DNA of 64,000 nt from Basidiobolus meristosporus CBS 931.73 (Eukaryota > Basidiobolomycota > Basidiobolomycetes > Basidiobolales > Basidiobolaceae), in the NCBI GenBank assembly GCA_002104905.1, contig MCFE01000203.1, positions 1 to 64,000 on the forward strand, written 5' to 3'. Numbering within the stretch: the first letter of the stretch is position 1; each line of letters opens with the position of its first letter. A model generated the notes under the pieces. It saw nothing but the letters and a program-made list of their open reading frames with translations. It did not search any database and was not told the DNA's origin. The position numbers were made by a program, and so were the translations under genes. Positions 44,792-54,966 of this stretch are shown in pieces.

Positions 44792-45595
44792 TGTGGTGGT
44801 GTAGAGGTACTCCTGGGAGAAGCTACACAACTCAAGGTTTGTGAGGTGTCTGATGGGTGCAATAACCTCTGTGTCTAAACTGCTGGTGTCTTTGTCAATA
44901 TGTCACTATGGTAAAAGCTCCTGCTTCTCTAGCTTCCTAGGTGCTCCAAGTGTCTCCAAAGGCCTCTGTGTGTCTTGTGCACTACCTTGAAAAGCTCCTT
45001 GATGGCAGGTCTGAGATGTACTGTGGAAGGCAGGTGCAGTGATCAACTGCTAATCAATAAGGTAGAAGTGTTACTGATAGAAGGGATGATTTATTGATGA
45101 GGGATTGCTTTCCCTTAAATACTTTTCCTGATTGCCAAGTGATTACTAATGACAAGGTTCTAGAAGATTCTAGGTATCAGTGGAATTCTTGATGACATCA
45201 CTATGAGCTAAAAATATGCCAAGAATGTCCTGGAAGGTTCTAAAAGGCACAGCACTCTCAACCAATCAGGAATCAGTAGTCTGAAACCTGTGCAACATAG
45301 AAATACCATATATGGTATTGAAATGGTAGAGATGGTAACACAGACCTAGGTCATGTGTCACGGGTACTGACGCGGGTACTTGCCTTATATAGATACATCT
45401 ACTGATCACAAAGCTGAATAACATCTGGGATAACTAATGCTAATAACTAATCAGGGTAAACATCATATGGGGAAAATACTGATAATATGGGCAAAAGAAG
45501 AATGGGATAATACTGATAAGATAAAATATGGATAAGTATATCATAATGACTATATGAATAAACTTGTCTGTGGGAGGTATGTTTACCCTACCACA
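44792..45595 (-). repeat. 5' LTR of gag-only retrotransposon
   Basis: 804 bp, identical by eye to 41979-42782. Contains the element promoter in the minus-strand sense. Confidence 0.92.
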
Positions 45596-46311
45596 CCGTA
45601 GGATAGTGCCACATTGAGCCATGAGTGCCAAATGATGCCATAGTGTGCCAGAGAGGTCAAGTGAGCCTATACTTGGCCACAGAGTGTGAAACATAGCTCC
45701 GCATCTTCATGCAAAGCAGCCCCTGTGTTTCACCCATTGTGTTAGAGAAAATCCATTTTTTGACCTTTTTTTTTGGATCAATATTGTGCAGGATGTATTG
45801 GAGCTCAAGCAGATTGAAGATATGCATCTGGTACTCAATACCCATGGCACTCTGAATCTAGCTCCTGTAGCTTGTATCATGTCACAAAAATGAATGGCAC
45901 TATCTTGGTCCACCGGTACTATCTGGCACTATATTTAAATATTAGCCCTAAAGTAAAATCTATACAAAGCACTTATAGTGCCAGATAGTACTAGTGGACC
46001 AAGATAGTGCCATTCATTTTTGTGACATGATACAAGCTACAGGAACTAGATTCAGAGTGCCATGGGTATTGAGTACCAGATGCATATCTTCAGTTCTCCT
46101 GTGCTCTTACACATCCTGAGCTACATTGATCCACAAAAAAAGGTCAAAAAATGGATTTTCTCCTGTGCAATGGGTGAAACACAGGGGCTGCTTTACATGA
46201 AGATGCAGAGCTATGTTTCACACTCTGTGGCCAAGTATAGGCTCACTTGACCTCTCTGGCACACTATGGCATCATATGGCACTCATGGCTCAATGTGGCA
46301 CTATCCAACGG
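45596..46311. mobile_element. Foldback (long-TIR) element
   Basis: Two 338-bp arms (45596-45933 and 45974-46311) are reverse complements with scattered mismatches around a 40-bp spacer. The outer ends are CCGTAGGATAGTGCCAC and, complemented, CCGTTGGATAGTGCCAC. A further 13-bp match (ATTAGACTTGTTC-type) continues on the left beyond the inserted retrotransposon, so the retroelement landed inside the outer left arm. Both arms carry the same 62-codon open frame, which is probably chance. No transposase; likely mobilised in trans. Confidence 0.8.
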
Positions 46312-47560
46312 AACAAGTCTATTGAGTGCAATAATGAAGAGTAGGCTAATATAAAAGAGGCTAATAGAAGTCTAGCATGGCATCACCTTAAAGCCAGCAT
46401 ACTATGGGACCATCAGGAACTCAAGGCCAAGCAGAATGTGCTTGACCTGTTTGATGAGCATTATCCTAGATTCAAGCAAGCAAATGTATCTTGGGACAGC
46501 ATTGGAGTGCTCAGAAGATATCTCAAGAATAGCAGAAACTATCAAAGGCAGAAGAATAAGGGTGCCATAGCTAAAAACCAGTGGCTTCCTAAGGAACCTA
46601 TCACTTAGGGTTGAAAGCTCCAAACAAGTGGAAAAGAAACATCAGGTAGCCAGAAGAGTGCCAGTAAGAGACAGGCAGGCAGAAACAGATACATTGGTGC
46701 AGCATTCATCAAGGAGAAAATGTAATTCAATACAAGATGCATTTGGCACAGTAGTAGTAAACGACTTGACCATGATGAAACCCACAGCTTTCTCAGAAGC
46801 CTGTCACAAGCAGGGCTGATAGTTTAAGCAAGCAGCTAGGAATCATCATTTTGCCGGCAGAGTGCCAGCAAGGGATGAGCAGGCAAAAATGAATGCACCA
46901 GTGTAGTATTCTTCAAGGAGAAAACAGAGTTTTACTTATCAAGTGCTCAGTCAAAGTAGTAGTGAAAGTCTTTGTAGTGATAAAGGTAAAGGTAAAGAGA
47001 AAAAGGTCTATGCAAGCCAGAGAGAGTGAAGCATCAGAAAAGAGCAGCAGCTCTCACCAATTAATGCTGACAGCCTAGAACAGGCTCCATTCCATCATAG
47101 CCAAGAGTAATTACAAACTAGAAACTAGCTGCTTTATCAAGAGTTGGAAGTGTAGCCAGCTGAGCAACACTCTGGCAAGGTAGATGGGCTTGCAGAGAAA
47201 AGCAACTTGTGTACCACTGCCTCCAGTCCCACCATTGTAGAAAAAGTGGAGACCCCGCTGACAGACAAAGTGAGTAAATTGGCAGAGGACCAATCAACTG
47301 CCTCTTATGGCTCATTGTGATGAAAAGTGCCAACTAAGTTTTTGTGAAATCTGGGGTGCAATTGGTAGTAGTAAATGTAAAGGTGAAGGAGAAAAGTCCG
47401 CCCAAGCCAGAGACAGAGAAGCAAGATACAGAAGCTGTAATTCTCTCTAATGAAAGTTATTAAACTAGATATACGTAAATATCACAATAGTCAATAAGAT
47501 CTACTAATAAGTGAGAGGCTGTTTCTCAAGAGTTGGAAGCACAGCCAGCTGAGCCACTTA
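46312..47560 (+). pseudogene. Second-ORF remnants of TNP2-type transposon with internal duplications
   Basis: Plus-strand sequence homologous to 38290-38520 and, inverted, to 48091-48450 (for example QHSGKVD...TTASSPTIVEKVETPLTDKVSKL in broken frame at 47150-47290). Short modules ending in a CAAGGAGAAAA-type motif are repeated at 46620-46730 and 46840-46930. Probably the continuation of copy 2 beyond the foldback insertion. Many stops. Confidence 0.45.
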
Positions 47561-48090
47561 GGATATAACTTTGATGAACCTGTCAAATGGCCATCCCAAA
47601 GATCAAAGCCCATGACCAAGAGGAATTGATGTGGTGAGGACACTTTGCAAACACAGTCCAAAAAAATTGCACCCCATAATCAACAATAAACATGGCAAAA
47701 ATTTTTCAGCACAACTATAAATAAGTGGCTTTCAGTTAGTCCACTACTATATCTTTCACTTTCCAATTCCAAACACCCAGTCAGCTCCTGTGTTTGTGTA
47801 AATTGACTGACAATTGCCTCTTTTCACACTCCTTACTTCCTAACACAAATAATGCTCTCACTTCATGCATACAAATCAGCATATTTCCTTTCAATCATCA
47901 GTTGTAACTTTATTTTAAGCTATACTGGCCTAAACAAGTCCCTATCCTCAAGACCAACATTAAGCCAAAGCTCTCACTAATCAAGTAACCTCATTAAAAT
48001 ACACCATTCATTAAGTATTTCTGCCAAAATGCGCCTTTTTGGACTTCACCCTTTTCCATGACTTAGGCAGAACCCTGTGGCTCTCTGCAA
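47561..48090. other. CpG-poor unassigned sequence
   Basis: AT-rich, no recognisable coding segment. A TATAAATA-type motif occurs near 47716. It lies between inverted remnants of the same transposon ORF. Confidence 0.35.
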
Positions 48091-48450
48091 CTATTCATTC
48101 ACTGGTTCCCATACATCCTGGTCTTTGGCCAGCACTGCAAGGTCTAGCACCTCATCTGCCAGTGTTTGCAATAAATCCTTGCAATATTCAGTTGCATTTT
48201 CCTGAGCACTGCTCATGAAGAAGTGCTGCAACCTGTTGGTGTTCCTATTAATGTTCCTAAATTCCACTATAGCAACTGTGATAGTTTTTTCAGTTCTCAA
48301 TGTTGATACTTTGTCTAGCAGTGGAATCTCCACTCTCTCTACAATGGAGGATCTGGAGGCAGTGGTAAACAAATAGCTTCTCACTGCAAACTGATCTACC
48401 TTACCAGAGTGTAATTCAACTGGCTGCAACTCCAACTTTTGAGGAAACAG
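48091..48450 (-). pseudogene. Second-ORF remnant of TNP2-type transposon (inverted), part 1
   Basis: 114-codon minus-strand frame (HSGKVDQFAVRSYLF, TTASRSSIVERVEIPLLDKV) matching the plus-strand remnant at 47150-47290. The same sequence continues at 53388-53524 and 58411-58531, having been split by two Gypsy insertions. Confidence 0.5.
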
Positions 48451-48818
48451 TGTTACAAGTCTTGGTATAAGAGTTGTAGAGGAATAGGGAGTTTAGCTAG
48501 TATTGTATTCACTAAAACTTGAACTGATTTTTATTGAGGTTCCAGCAGCTCCTTATATACATTTTGCCAGATCAATTGCTGACTAATTGTATTCCCTAAT
48601 GTAGGTTGTGGCTGATGACTCATTTGATTGCATCATCATCACCCAATAAGATCCTACTTAATATATCTATTTCTGCCTGATAAGGATCTGCTGATTCATT
48701 TGCTGACTAATGCCACTGATTTCATAGATAATACTGATATACTGATAACCTAAGCATATACTAATTGATTTGACTAAAAACTGATCTAACTTAAACATTC
48801 AAGCGGCAGATCATAACA
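48451..48818 (-). repeat. 3' LTR of Gypsy copy A
   Basis: 368 bp, starts TGTTACAAG and ends ATCATAACA on the plus strand. Differs from 53021-53387 at a few transitions and a one-base length difference. Confidence 0.92.
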
Positions 48819-48828
48819 TTCTCCCCTA

Positions 48829-51800
48829 CTAAAGTTGAGAGGGTTCTCCTGAATCTCTTTTCTTGTGATACCAATATCTTGATGGTTCAGTATTATCAGC
48901 AAGTCTTGCACGCTTGAGTCTGTCCCTATGCACTAAGTCTTCCCGGATATTACCTTGTTTGTCCACCAGTTGGTAAGTTGCAAATGGACATTCTCTGATG
49001 ATCTTGAATGGTCCTGTCCATTGTGGCTCAAACTTCTTCCAAGTGTTGTTTCTTAGCAATACAAAGTTCCCAACTGTCAATGCTTCTGGTGCTATAGTCT
49101 TATCAAATCTCTGCTTCATCTTTTCTGCACTTTGAGATACTTTGGTCTGTGCCTCTTGACGTCTTTGTTCCAGTTGCTGGTGTCTACTTGGCTGACTGAG
49201 CTCATCTTCTAAGGTGTCTGTAAGCTTTGGTTGTGTGAGATCTCCTGGAATTCTTGGTTCACATCCATAAACTAAGTAAAATGGTGATTGCTGGGTGGTG
49301 TTGTGTACTCTGACTCTGCATGCAAAGAGTGCTTGGTCTATATACTTGTCCCATCTACTGACAACTCCATTTGCATACTTGGTCAGCATTTTTCCAAATA
49401 ATCCATTAAACCGCTCAGTGACTCCATTAGTTCTGGGGTGATATGCCAAGGTTTTCAAGTGTCTGATCTGCTGCATTTCCAGGTAAGCCTCTAATGTCTT
49501 TGCCATAAAGTTTGCACCTCTATTGGATAAGATCTCCACAGGGCATCCAAACTTCATCAGGATCTCATGGTAAATGAAACTTGCAACTTCTTGTTCACTG
49601 GCTATTGGTACAGCTTTAGCAACTGGCCATTTAGTGGCATGGTCAATAGCTACTAGGATCCAACGGTTGCATTTCCTGGTAGTTGGCAGTCTTCCAATAA
49701 AGTCAATTCCCCATCTCTCAAATGGTCTTACAGGCTCCAAAGGGAAGAGTTTGGCAATTCTTTGTGGCTGGCCTTGATTGATTTGGCAGTTTGGGCATGT
49801 TTTCACTAGCTTCTCAATATCTTGTTTCATTCTGGGCCACCATGCTCTGGCTTTCACAAGGCTATAGGTTCCTTCAATCCCAAGGTGTCCATATCCATTG
49901 TGTAGCTTATGTATTAAATCCAGGTGAGGAACATAAGAACAATAGGCAATAGGGCTTCCATCAACAATTTGGTAGAGTGTTTCATCCTGTACAACAAATT
50001 TGGTGGCTTCATCACGGATTATCTTCTTGATATCTTCATCCACCTCATTAGGAATGGCTTGGTCCTCCAAGTACTTTGGTAATAGGCTAGGCCAATCTGA
50101 TTCATGCACCAAGTTGAGTTGTGCTACTTGATCTAATCTTGATAAGGCATCAGCAACCGTGTTGTTTTTTCCTGGGCAGTAGACAATCTCCAGGTCAAAT
50201 TACTGAATGTATTCACTCCATCTTGTCATTCTTCTAGAGAGTACCCTCTGAGTAAATATATACTTGAGGGAGGCATGATCAGTCTTCACAGTGCATTTGA
50301 CTCCTTCAATATAGCATCTCCATTTCTTCAAACAGTGTATTATAGCAAGCATCTCCTTCTCAAGGACTGGATAGTTTTGTTCTGCTGAGTTCAGTTTCTT
50401 GGATTCAAAGGCAACAGGGTAGTCCTTTCCCTTGTGTTCTTGGCTCAGCACTCCACCAATTGCATAATCTGAAGCATCTGTGCACAAAGTGAACTCTTTT
50501 CTGAAGTCTGGTATTCTTAGGCTTGGCAGCTTAGCAAGTTCATTCTTGAGCGTCTGGAAGGCAGTCTCACAAGCTATGTCCCACTTGTAGGTATTGTCTT
50601 TCTTGAGGATATCAGTTAAAGGGGCTGCAATACTTGCAAAAGACTTGACAAATCTCCGATAATAGGAAACCATTCCAAGGAATGATCGGAGTTCTGATAT
50701 GCTATGGGGCTGCTTCAAATTCTTGATTACTTCCACCTTCTTTGGGTCTAAGGTTACTCCTGTGCTCGTCACTATGTGTCCCAGGTATTCAACGTGCTCC
50801 TTGAAGAATTCACACTTGGCTAGCTTGCCATATAGCTTGTTCTCTCTTAGTTTCTTCAAGACCTTTTCAATGTGCACTACGTGATCCTCTTCTGTCTTGC
50901 TGTATATCAATATGTCATCCAGGTAGATTATCACAAACTTGTCTAAGTACTCCTGAAAGACAGTCTGCATCAGCGTCATGAGTGTTGCAGGGGCATTAGT
51001 GAGGCCAAAACTCATGACTAGGTACTTGTAATGTCCATATCTGGTCCTAAATGCTGTCTTAGGAATATCTTCTGGTTTCACCCTAATTTGGTTGTATCAT
51101 GACATGAGGTCAATCTTACTGAAAATAGTGGCTCCATTAAGTTGGTCCAAAAGCTCATCAATCCAAGGTATGGGGTACTTATTCTTGACGGTAACTGAGT
51201 TCAGGGCTCTGTAGTCAATGCACATCCAAAGTGTTCCATCCTTCTTTTTCACAAAAAGCACTGGTGCTCCCCAGGGTGACTTGCTGGGCCTGATGTATCC
51301 TTGCTCCAATAGCTGATCAATTTGTCTCTTCATTTCCTCCAATTCCAATGGACTCATTCTGTAAGGTGTCTTGCTCACTAGAGGGCTATCTCCTGTGTCA
51401 ATGGCATGATCCACGTCTCTGACTGGTGGTAGGCTTACAAGCTCATCTGGAAACACGTCTGAATATTTCTTCAAGAGAGTCTGGACCTGCTGGGGTGCTG
51501 GGGTAGAGGAATCCTCCTGTAATACCGCCATGAGGAACATCTCGGTACCTTTTCTAAGTGCTCTACAGAACTGGGTCTTGCTAAGTTCACTTGTCTTACA
51601 CACACTGGAATTGACCAAGTTGAAATCCAGCCTGGCAGGTAATAGCTCATAGGTCTTGTTGTCTTTTTGGATCTGAGTAGCATGGGTTCTCCAGTTGATT
51701 GATGGATTACAACAAAATAGCCAGGTTTTCCCAAGTATAAGGTCAAGCTTGCAGTTCCCAAATATATACGCCTGTAGGTCTTCTTCATAGTTATTGATCT

Positions 51801-52962
51801 TCATTCTTACTGGCTGGGTAATACGGTTGATTATGTGGGAGTTCCCATCAGCTGTGGAGACTGAAGTTGATTTGGTAGGTTCCGAGTTGATTCCAGCTTT
51901 CAAAGCAAATTGCTCTGACATGTACTCATGCGATGCTCCTGAGTCAATCATGATCTTGGCAGGTACCCCATTGATTACTCCATTCAAGTACAATAACTTC
52001 CCTGAGTTTGAAGTCATTTGGGACAAGTACTCTTCTGTCATATAGAAGGTGAGTTCCGAGTCTTCTTCAAGCTCATCTTCCACATTACTGTGTTCATGGG
52101 ACTCAATATGGTTGAAGGTTCTTGTTGGCTGGTGTCCATTTCTTCTCTGAGGGCAGTACTTTGCAATATGTCCCTGCTGGTGGCAATTGAAGCAAAGTCC
52201 TCTCTTCTTGCATTCTTCTGAGGAGGGATTCTTCTGCATAGCATCTATTTCCATTGGTACTGCTTCTGATTGTCTTCTTTCATAATGATTATAGCCTTTC
52301 TGATTAGTCACTGTAGGCTTCCCAACTCCAAACATAGCTGAGTCATAGTCAATGGCAATCTTGATGGCCTCTTCAATAGCCTGAGGTCTTTGGTAATTGA
52401 CTTCCTTGCGAGTTCTTTCTTTCAACCCATCAATAAAGTGTTCAACTTGATCCAAGGGGTCTATTCTTTCAATTTGCCCAAGTAGACATCTGTACTCATA
52501 GATGTATTCTTGCACCATTCCTTTCTGTCTGAGTGTCTTTAACTTCCTTCTTAGTAGTGTCTGCTGATGTGGAGGTTCAAAAGCATCCTGAATTTCCGAC
52601 GCAAACTCATCCCAGGTAGAGATTGTAGAGCATCCCATCATAATAGCTGACCTGATCTTGTTGTGGTACCACTGTAAAGCTGCATCTGCCAGGTAAGAAG
52701 CTGCATAATGCAACTTGCTCTCTGGAGCAATCCCTTTAGCTTTAAAAGCTTCTTCAATCTGAAAGAGTCAAGTTCCCAGGTTTTCATTGACTCTGCCATG
52801 GTACCGGTTGACCTTCACACTAAAGTTGCTCTTGACAGGGCTTTGCTGGCTCTGAGCCATGGTAGTCATTCCTTGTTGCTGTTGGCTGAGGATCTGGAGT
52901 AGCTGTTGCTGTTGGGCCAGGATTTGCTGCACGGCATTCTTCCATTCTTGATTGTCCGACAT
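48829..52962 (-). pseudogene. Gypsy copy A gag-pol polyprotein with three in-frame stops
   Basis: One continuous minus-strand frame from ATG 52962 to the stop at 48829, broken by stops at 52768-52770, 51097-51099 and 50200-50202. The order is: Gln-rich gag start; capsid ([13 protein letters not shown]); zinc knuckle [14 protein letters not shown]; protease [13 protein letters not shown]; reverse transcriptase with YLDDILIY; RNase H with TDASDYAIGG; integrase with the H-H-C-C finger (HNGYGHLG...CPNCQINQG), GIDFIGR and TNGVTERF; and a GPF-type C-terminal module (WTGPFKI). The second integrase catalytic Asp is Asn (ILSNRGANF). The first stop sits where the related copies have Trp (a G-to-A change), and the third where Gln is expected (C-to-T). 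No chromodomain is visible. Non-functional as read. Confidence 0.9.
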
Positions 52963-53009
52963 CTTGAGGGTGGTTTCTTCTTTCTTCAGGAGGGAGGTTT
53001 CTGGTTATT

Positions 53010-53019
53010 GCTGCTACCA
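53010..53019 (-). other. Primer binding site of Gypsy copy A (initiator-Met-like)
   Basis: Minus strand TGGTAGCAGC starts one base after the 5' LTR. The first seven bases fit complementarity to the 3' end of fungal initiator tRNA-Met. The same site follows the LTR of copy C at 58902. Confidence 0.5.
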
Positions 53020-53020
53020 A

Positions 53021-53387
53021 TGTTACAAGTCTTGGTATAAGAGTTGTAGAGGAATAGGGAGTTTAGCTAGTATTGTATTCACTAAAACTTGAACTGATTT
53101 TTATTGAGGTTCCAGCAGCTCCTTATATACATTTTGCCAGATCAATTGCTGACTAATTGTTTTCCTAATGTAGGTTGTGGCTGATGACTCATTTGATTGC
53201 ATCATCATCACCCAATAAGATCCTACTTAATATACCTATTTCTGTCTGATAAGGATCTGCTGATTCATTTACTGACTAATGTTACTGATTTCATAGATAA
53301 TACTGATATACTGATAACCTAAACATATACTAATTGATTTGACTAAAAACTGATCTAACTTAAACATTCAAGCGGCAGATCATAACA
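53021..53387 (-). repeat. 5' LTR of Gypsy copy A
   Basis: 367 bp partner of 48451-48818, same TG...CA ends. Confidence 0.92.
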
Positions 53388-53524
53388 ACAGCAGTTTTCT
53401 TATTGGTAATCTTCTTGGCTATGATGGAATTCAGCCTGTTCAGGGCTGATGGCATTAATTGTGGATATCTGCAGCTTTTTTTGATGCTTCCCTCTTGCTG
53501 GTTTGGATAGACTTTTTTCTCTTT
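53388..53524 (-). pseudogene. Second-ORF remnant (inverted), part 2
   Basis: Short stretch between Gypsy copies A and B whose reverse complement matches 47056-47110 (ATTCCATCATAGCCAAGA core). It joins the remnant at 48091-48450 when Gypsy A is removed. Ends with CTTT, the apparent target duplication of Gypsy B. Confidence 0.5.
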
Positions 53525-54638
53525 ATCACAACATTCTCCCCTACAACAGTAGAGAGGGTACTCCTGAGTTTCTTTTCTTGCAATACCAATATTTTAATGG
53601 TTTGGTATTGCTGGCAAGTCTTCCAAGCTTGAGTCTGTCTCTGTGAGCTGAAGCTTCCTGAATATTATCTGGTTTGTCCACTAGTTGGCTAGTTGCAAAT
53701 GTACACTCTCTGATGATCTTAGAAGGTTCTATCTGTTGTGGCTCAAGCTTCTTCTGAGTAGTGTTTGTTGGCAATATAAAGTTCCCAACTGTCAATGATT
53801 CTGATGGTATAGTTGTATCAAATATCTGCTTCTTCTTTTCTGCACCATGAGGTACTCTGGCCTGTGCCTCTTGACATCTTTGCTCCAGCTGCTGGTGTCT
53901 ACTTGGCTCACTGACCTCATCTTCTAAGGCATCTGTAAGCTTTGGTTGTGTGAGATCTCCTGGAATCCTTGGTTCACATCCATACACTGAGTAAAATGGC
54001 AATTGTTGGGTGGTGTTGTGTTCACTGACTCTGCATGCAAAGAGTGCTTGGTCTATTTACTCATCCTGTCTACTGACAGCTCCATTTGCATACTTGGTCA
54101 GCATTGATCCAAATAGTCCTTTAAACCACTCAGTGACTCCATTAGTTCTAGGGTGATAGGCTAAGGTTTTCAAGTGTCTGATGTGCTGCATTTCCAGGTA
54201 AGCTTCCAATGTTTTGCCATAAAGTTTGCTCCTTTGTTGGATAAAATCTCTACAGGGCATCCAAACTTGATAAGGTTCTGACTGTAGATGAAACTTGCAA
54301 CTTCTTGTTCACTAGCTACAGGTACTGCTTTAGCCACTGGCCATTTAGTGGCATGATTAATTGCTACTAGGATCCAACGGTTGCATTTCCTGGTGGTTGG
54401 CAGTCTTCCAATGAGATCAATTCCCCATCTTCAAATGGTCCTACAGGCTCCAAGGGAAAGATTTCAGCAATTCTCTATGGTTGGCCTTGGTTGATTTGGC
54501 ACTTTGGGCACTAGCTTCTCAATGTCTTGTTATATTCTGGGCCACCATGCTCTGCCTTTCACAAGGCTATAGGTTCCTTCAATACTAAGATGTCCAAATG
54601 CATCAAGTAGCTTATGTATTAAATCCAGGCAAGCAACA

Positions 54639-54966
54639 TACCCTAAGAGAAATAACTGACAAAAGGCCAGCAAAATACCATCATAATATCAGCTGAATTC
54701 CAAGTTTTGCAAAATTGACAACTCTCAAAATCTGTGTTCTGAGTTGAAGGGCAGGCAAGTAAACAAGTTGTCCAGGGGGAGACTAGGCAAACTAGCATCC
54801 ATACCAAATTTAGTGATTAGCTGCTCATTACTTTCATCAAAAATTGCATTTGAAATTTTGAACCCAAAACACCAGCTGAATACCAGCAAAATACCTTCAG
54901 AATACCAGCAGAATACCAGCTAAAAATTAGATGAACTCCAAGTTTGAGACTTTTCATAGAGATAGG
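54639..54966. mobile_element. About 330-bp insertion inside Gypsy copy B
   Basis: Absent from the equivalent place in copy A (between the AAATCCAGG and GCAATAGGC sequences). Contains several ACCAGC-A/T-AA-TACC-type units repeated at 54880-54925 and one earlier near 54670-54710. Perhaps a small non-autonomous element; no terminal repeats were identified. Confidence 0.45.

Larger units (their letters stand above)
41979..45595 (-). mobile_element. Intact non-autonomous gag-protease LTR retrotransposon
   Basis: 3617-bp element with two 804-bp LTRs that look identical throughout, TG...CA ends (TGTGG...CCACA), one intact 618-codon gag-protease ORF and no reverse transcriptase, RNase H or integrase. 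The internal region is only 2009 bp. The flanking 4-bp repeat is CTGT (41975-41978) and CCGT (45596-45599), one CpG-to-TpG change apart. It is inserted in the left arm of a foldback element. Identical LTRs imply recent insertion, so the enzymes were probably supplied in trans. Confidence 0.9.
48451..53387 (-). mobile_element. Gypsy LTR retrotransposon, copy A (complete, mildly decayed)
   Basis: 4937 bp, bounded by LTRs of 368 and 367 bp with TG...CA ends and flanked by the 4-bp direct repeat ACAG (48447-48450 and 53388-53391). Full gag-protease-RT-RNase H-integrase order on the minus strand. The LTRs differ at a handful of positions, mostly transitions plus one indel area, so the insertion is older than the gag-only element but younger than Gypsy copy B. 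Confidence 0.92.

Noticed and set aside
45657-46250. Matching 62-codon ORFs in both arms of the foldback element as a gene
   Set aside because: They are the same sequence in the two inverted arms, short and without motif.
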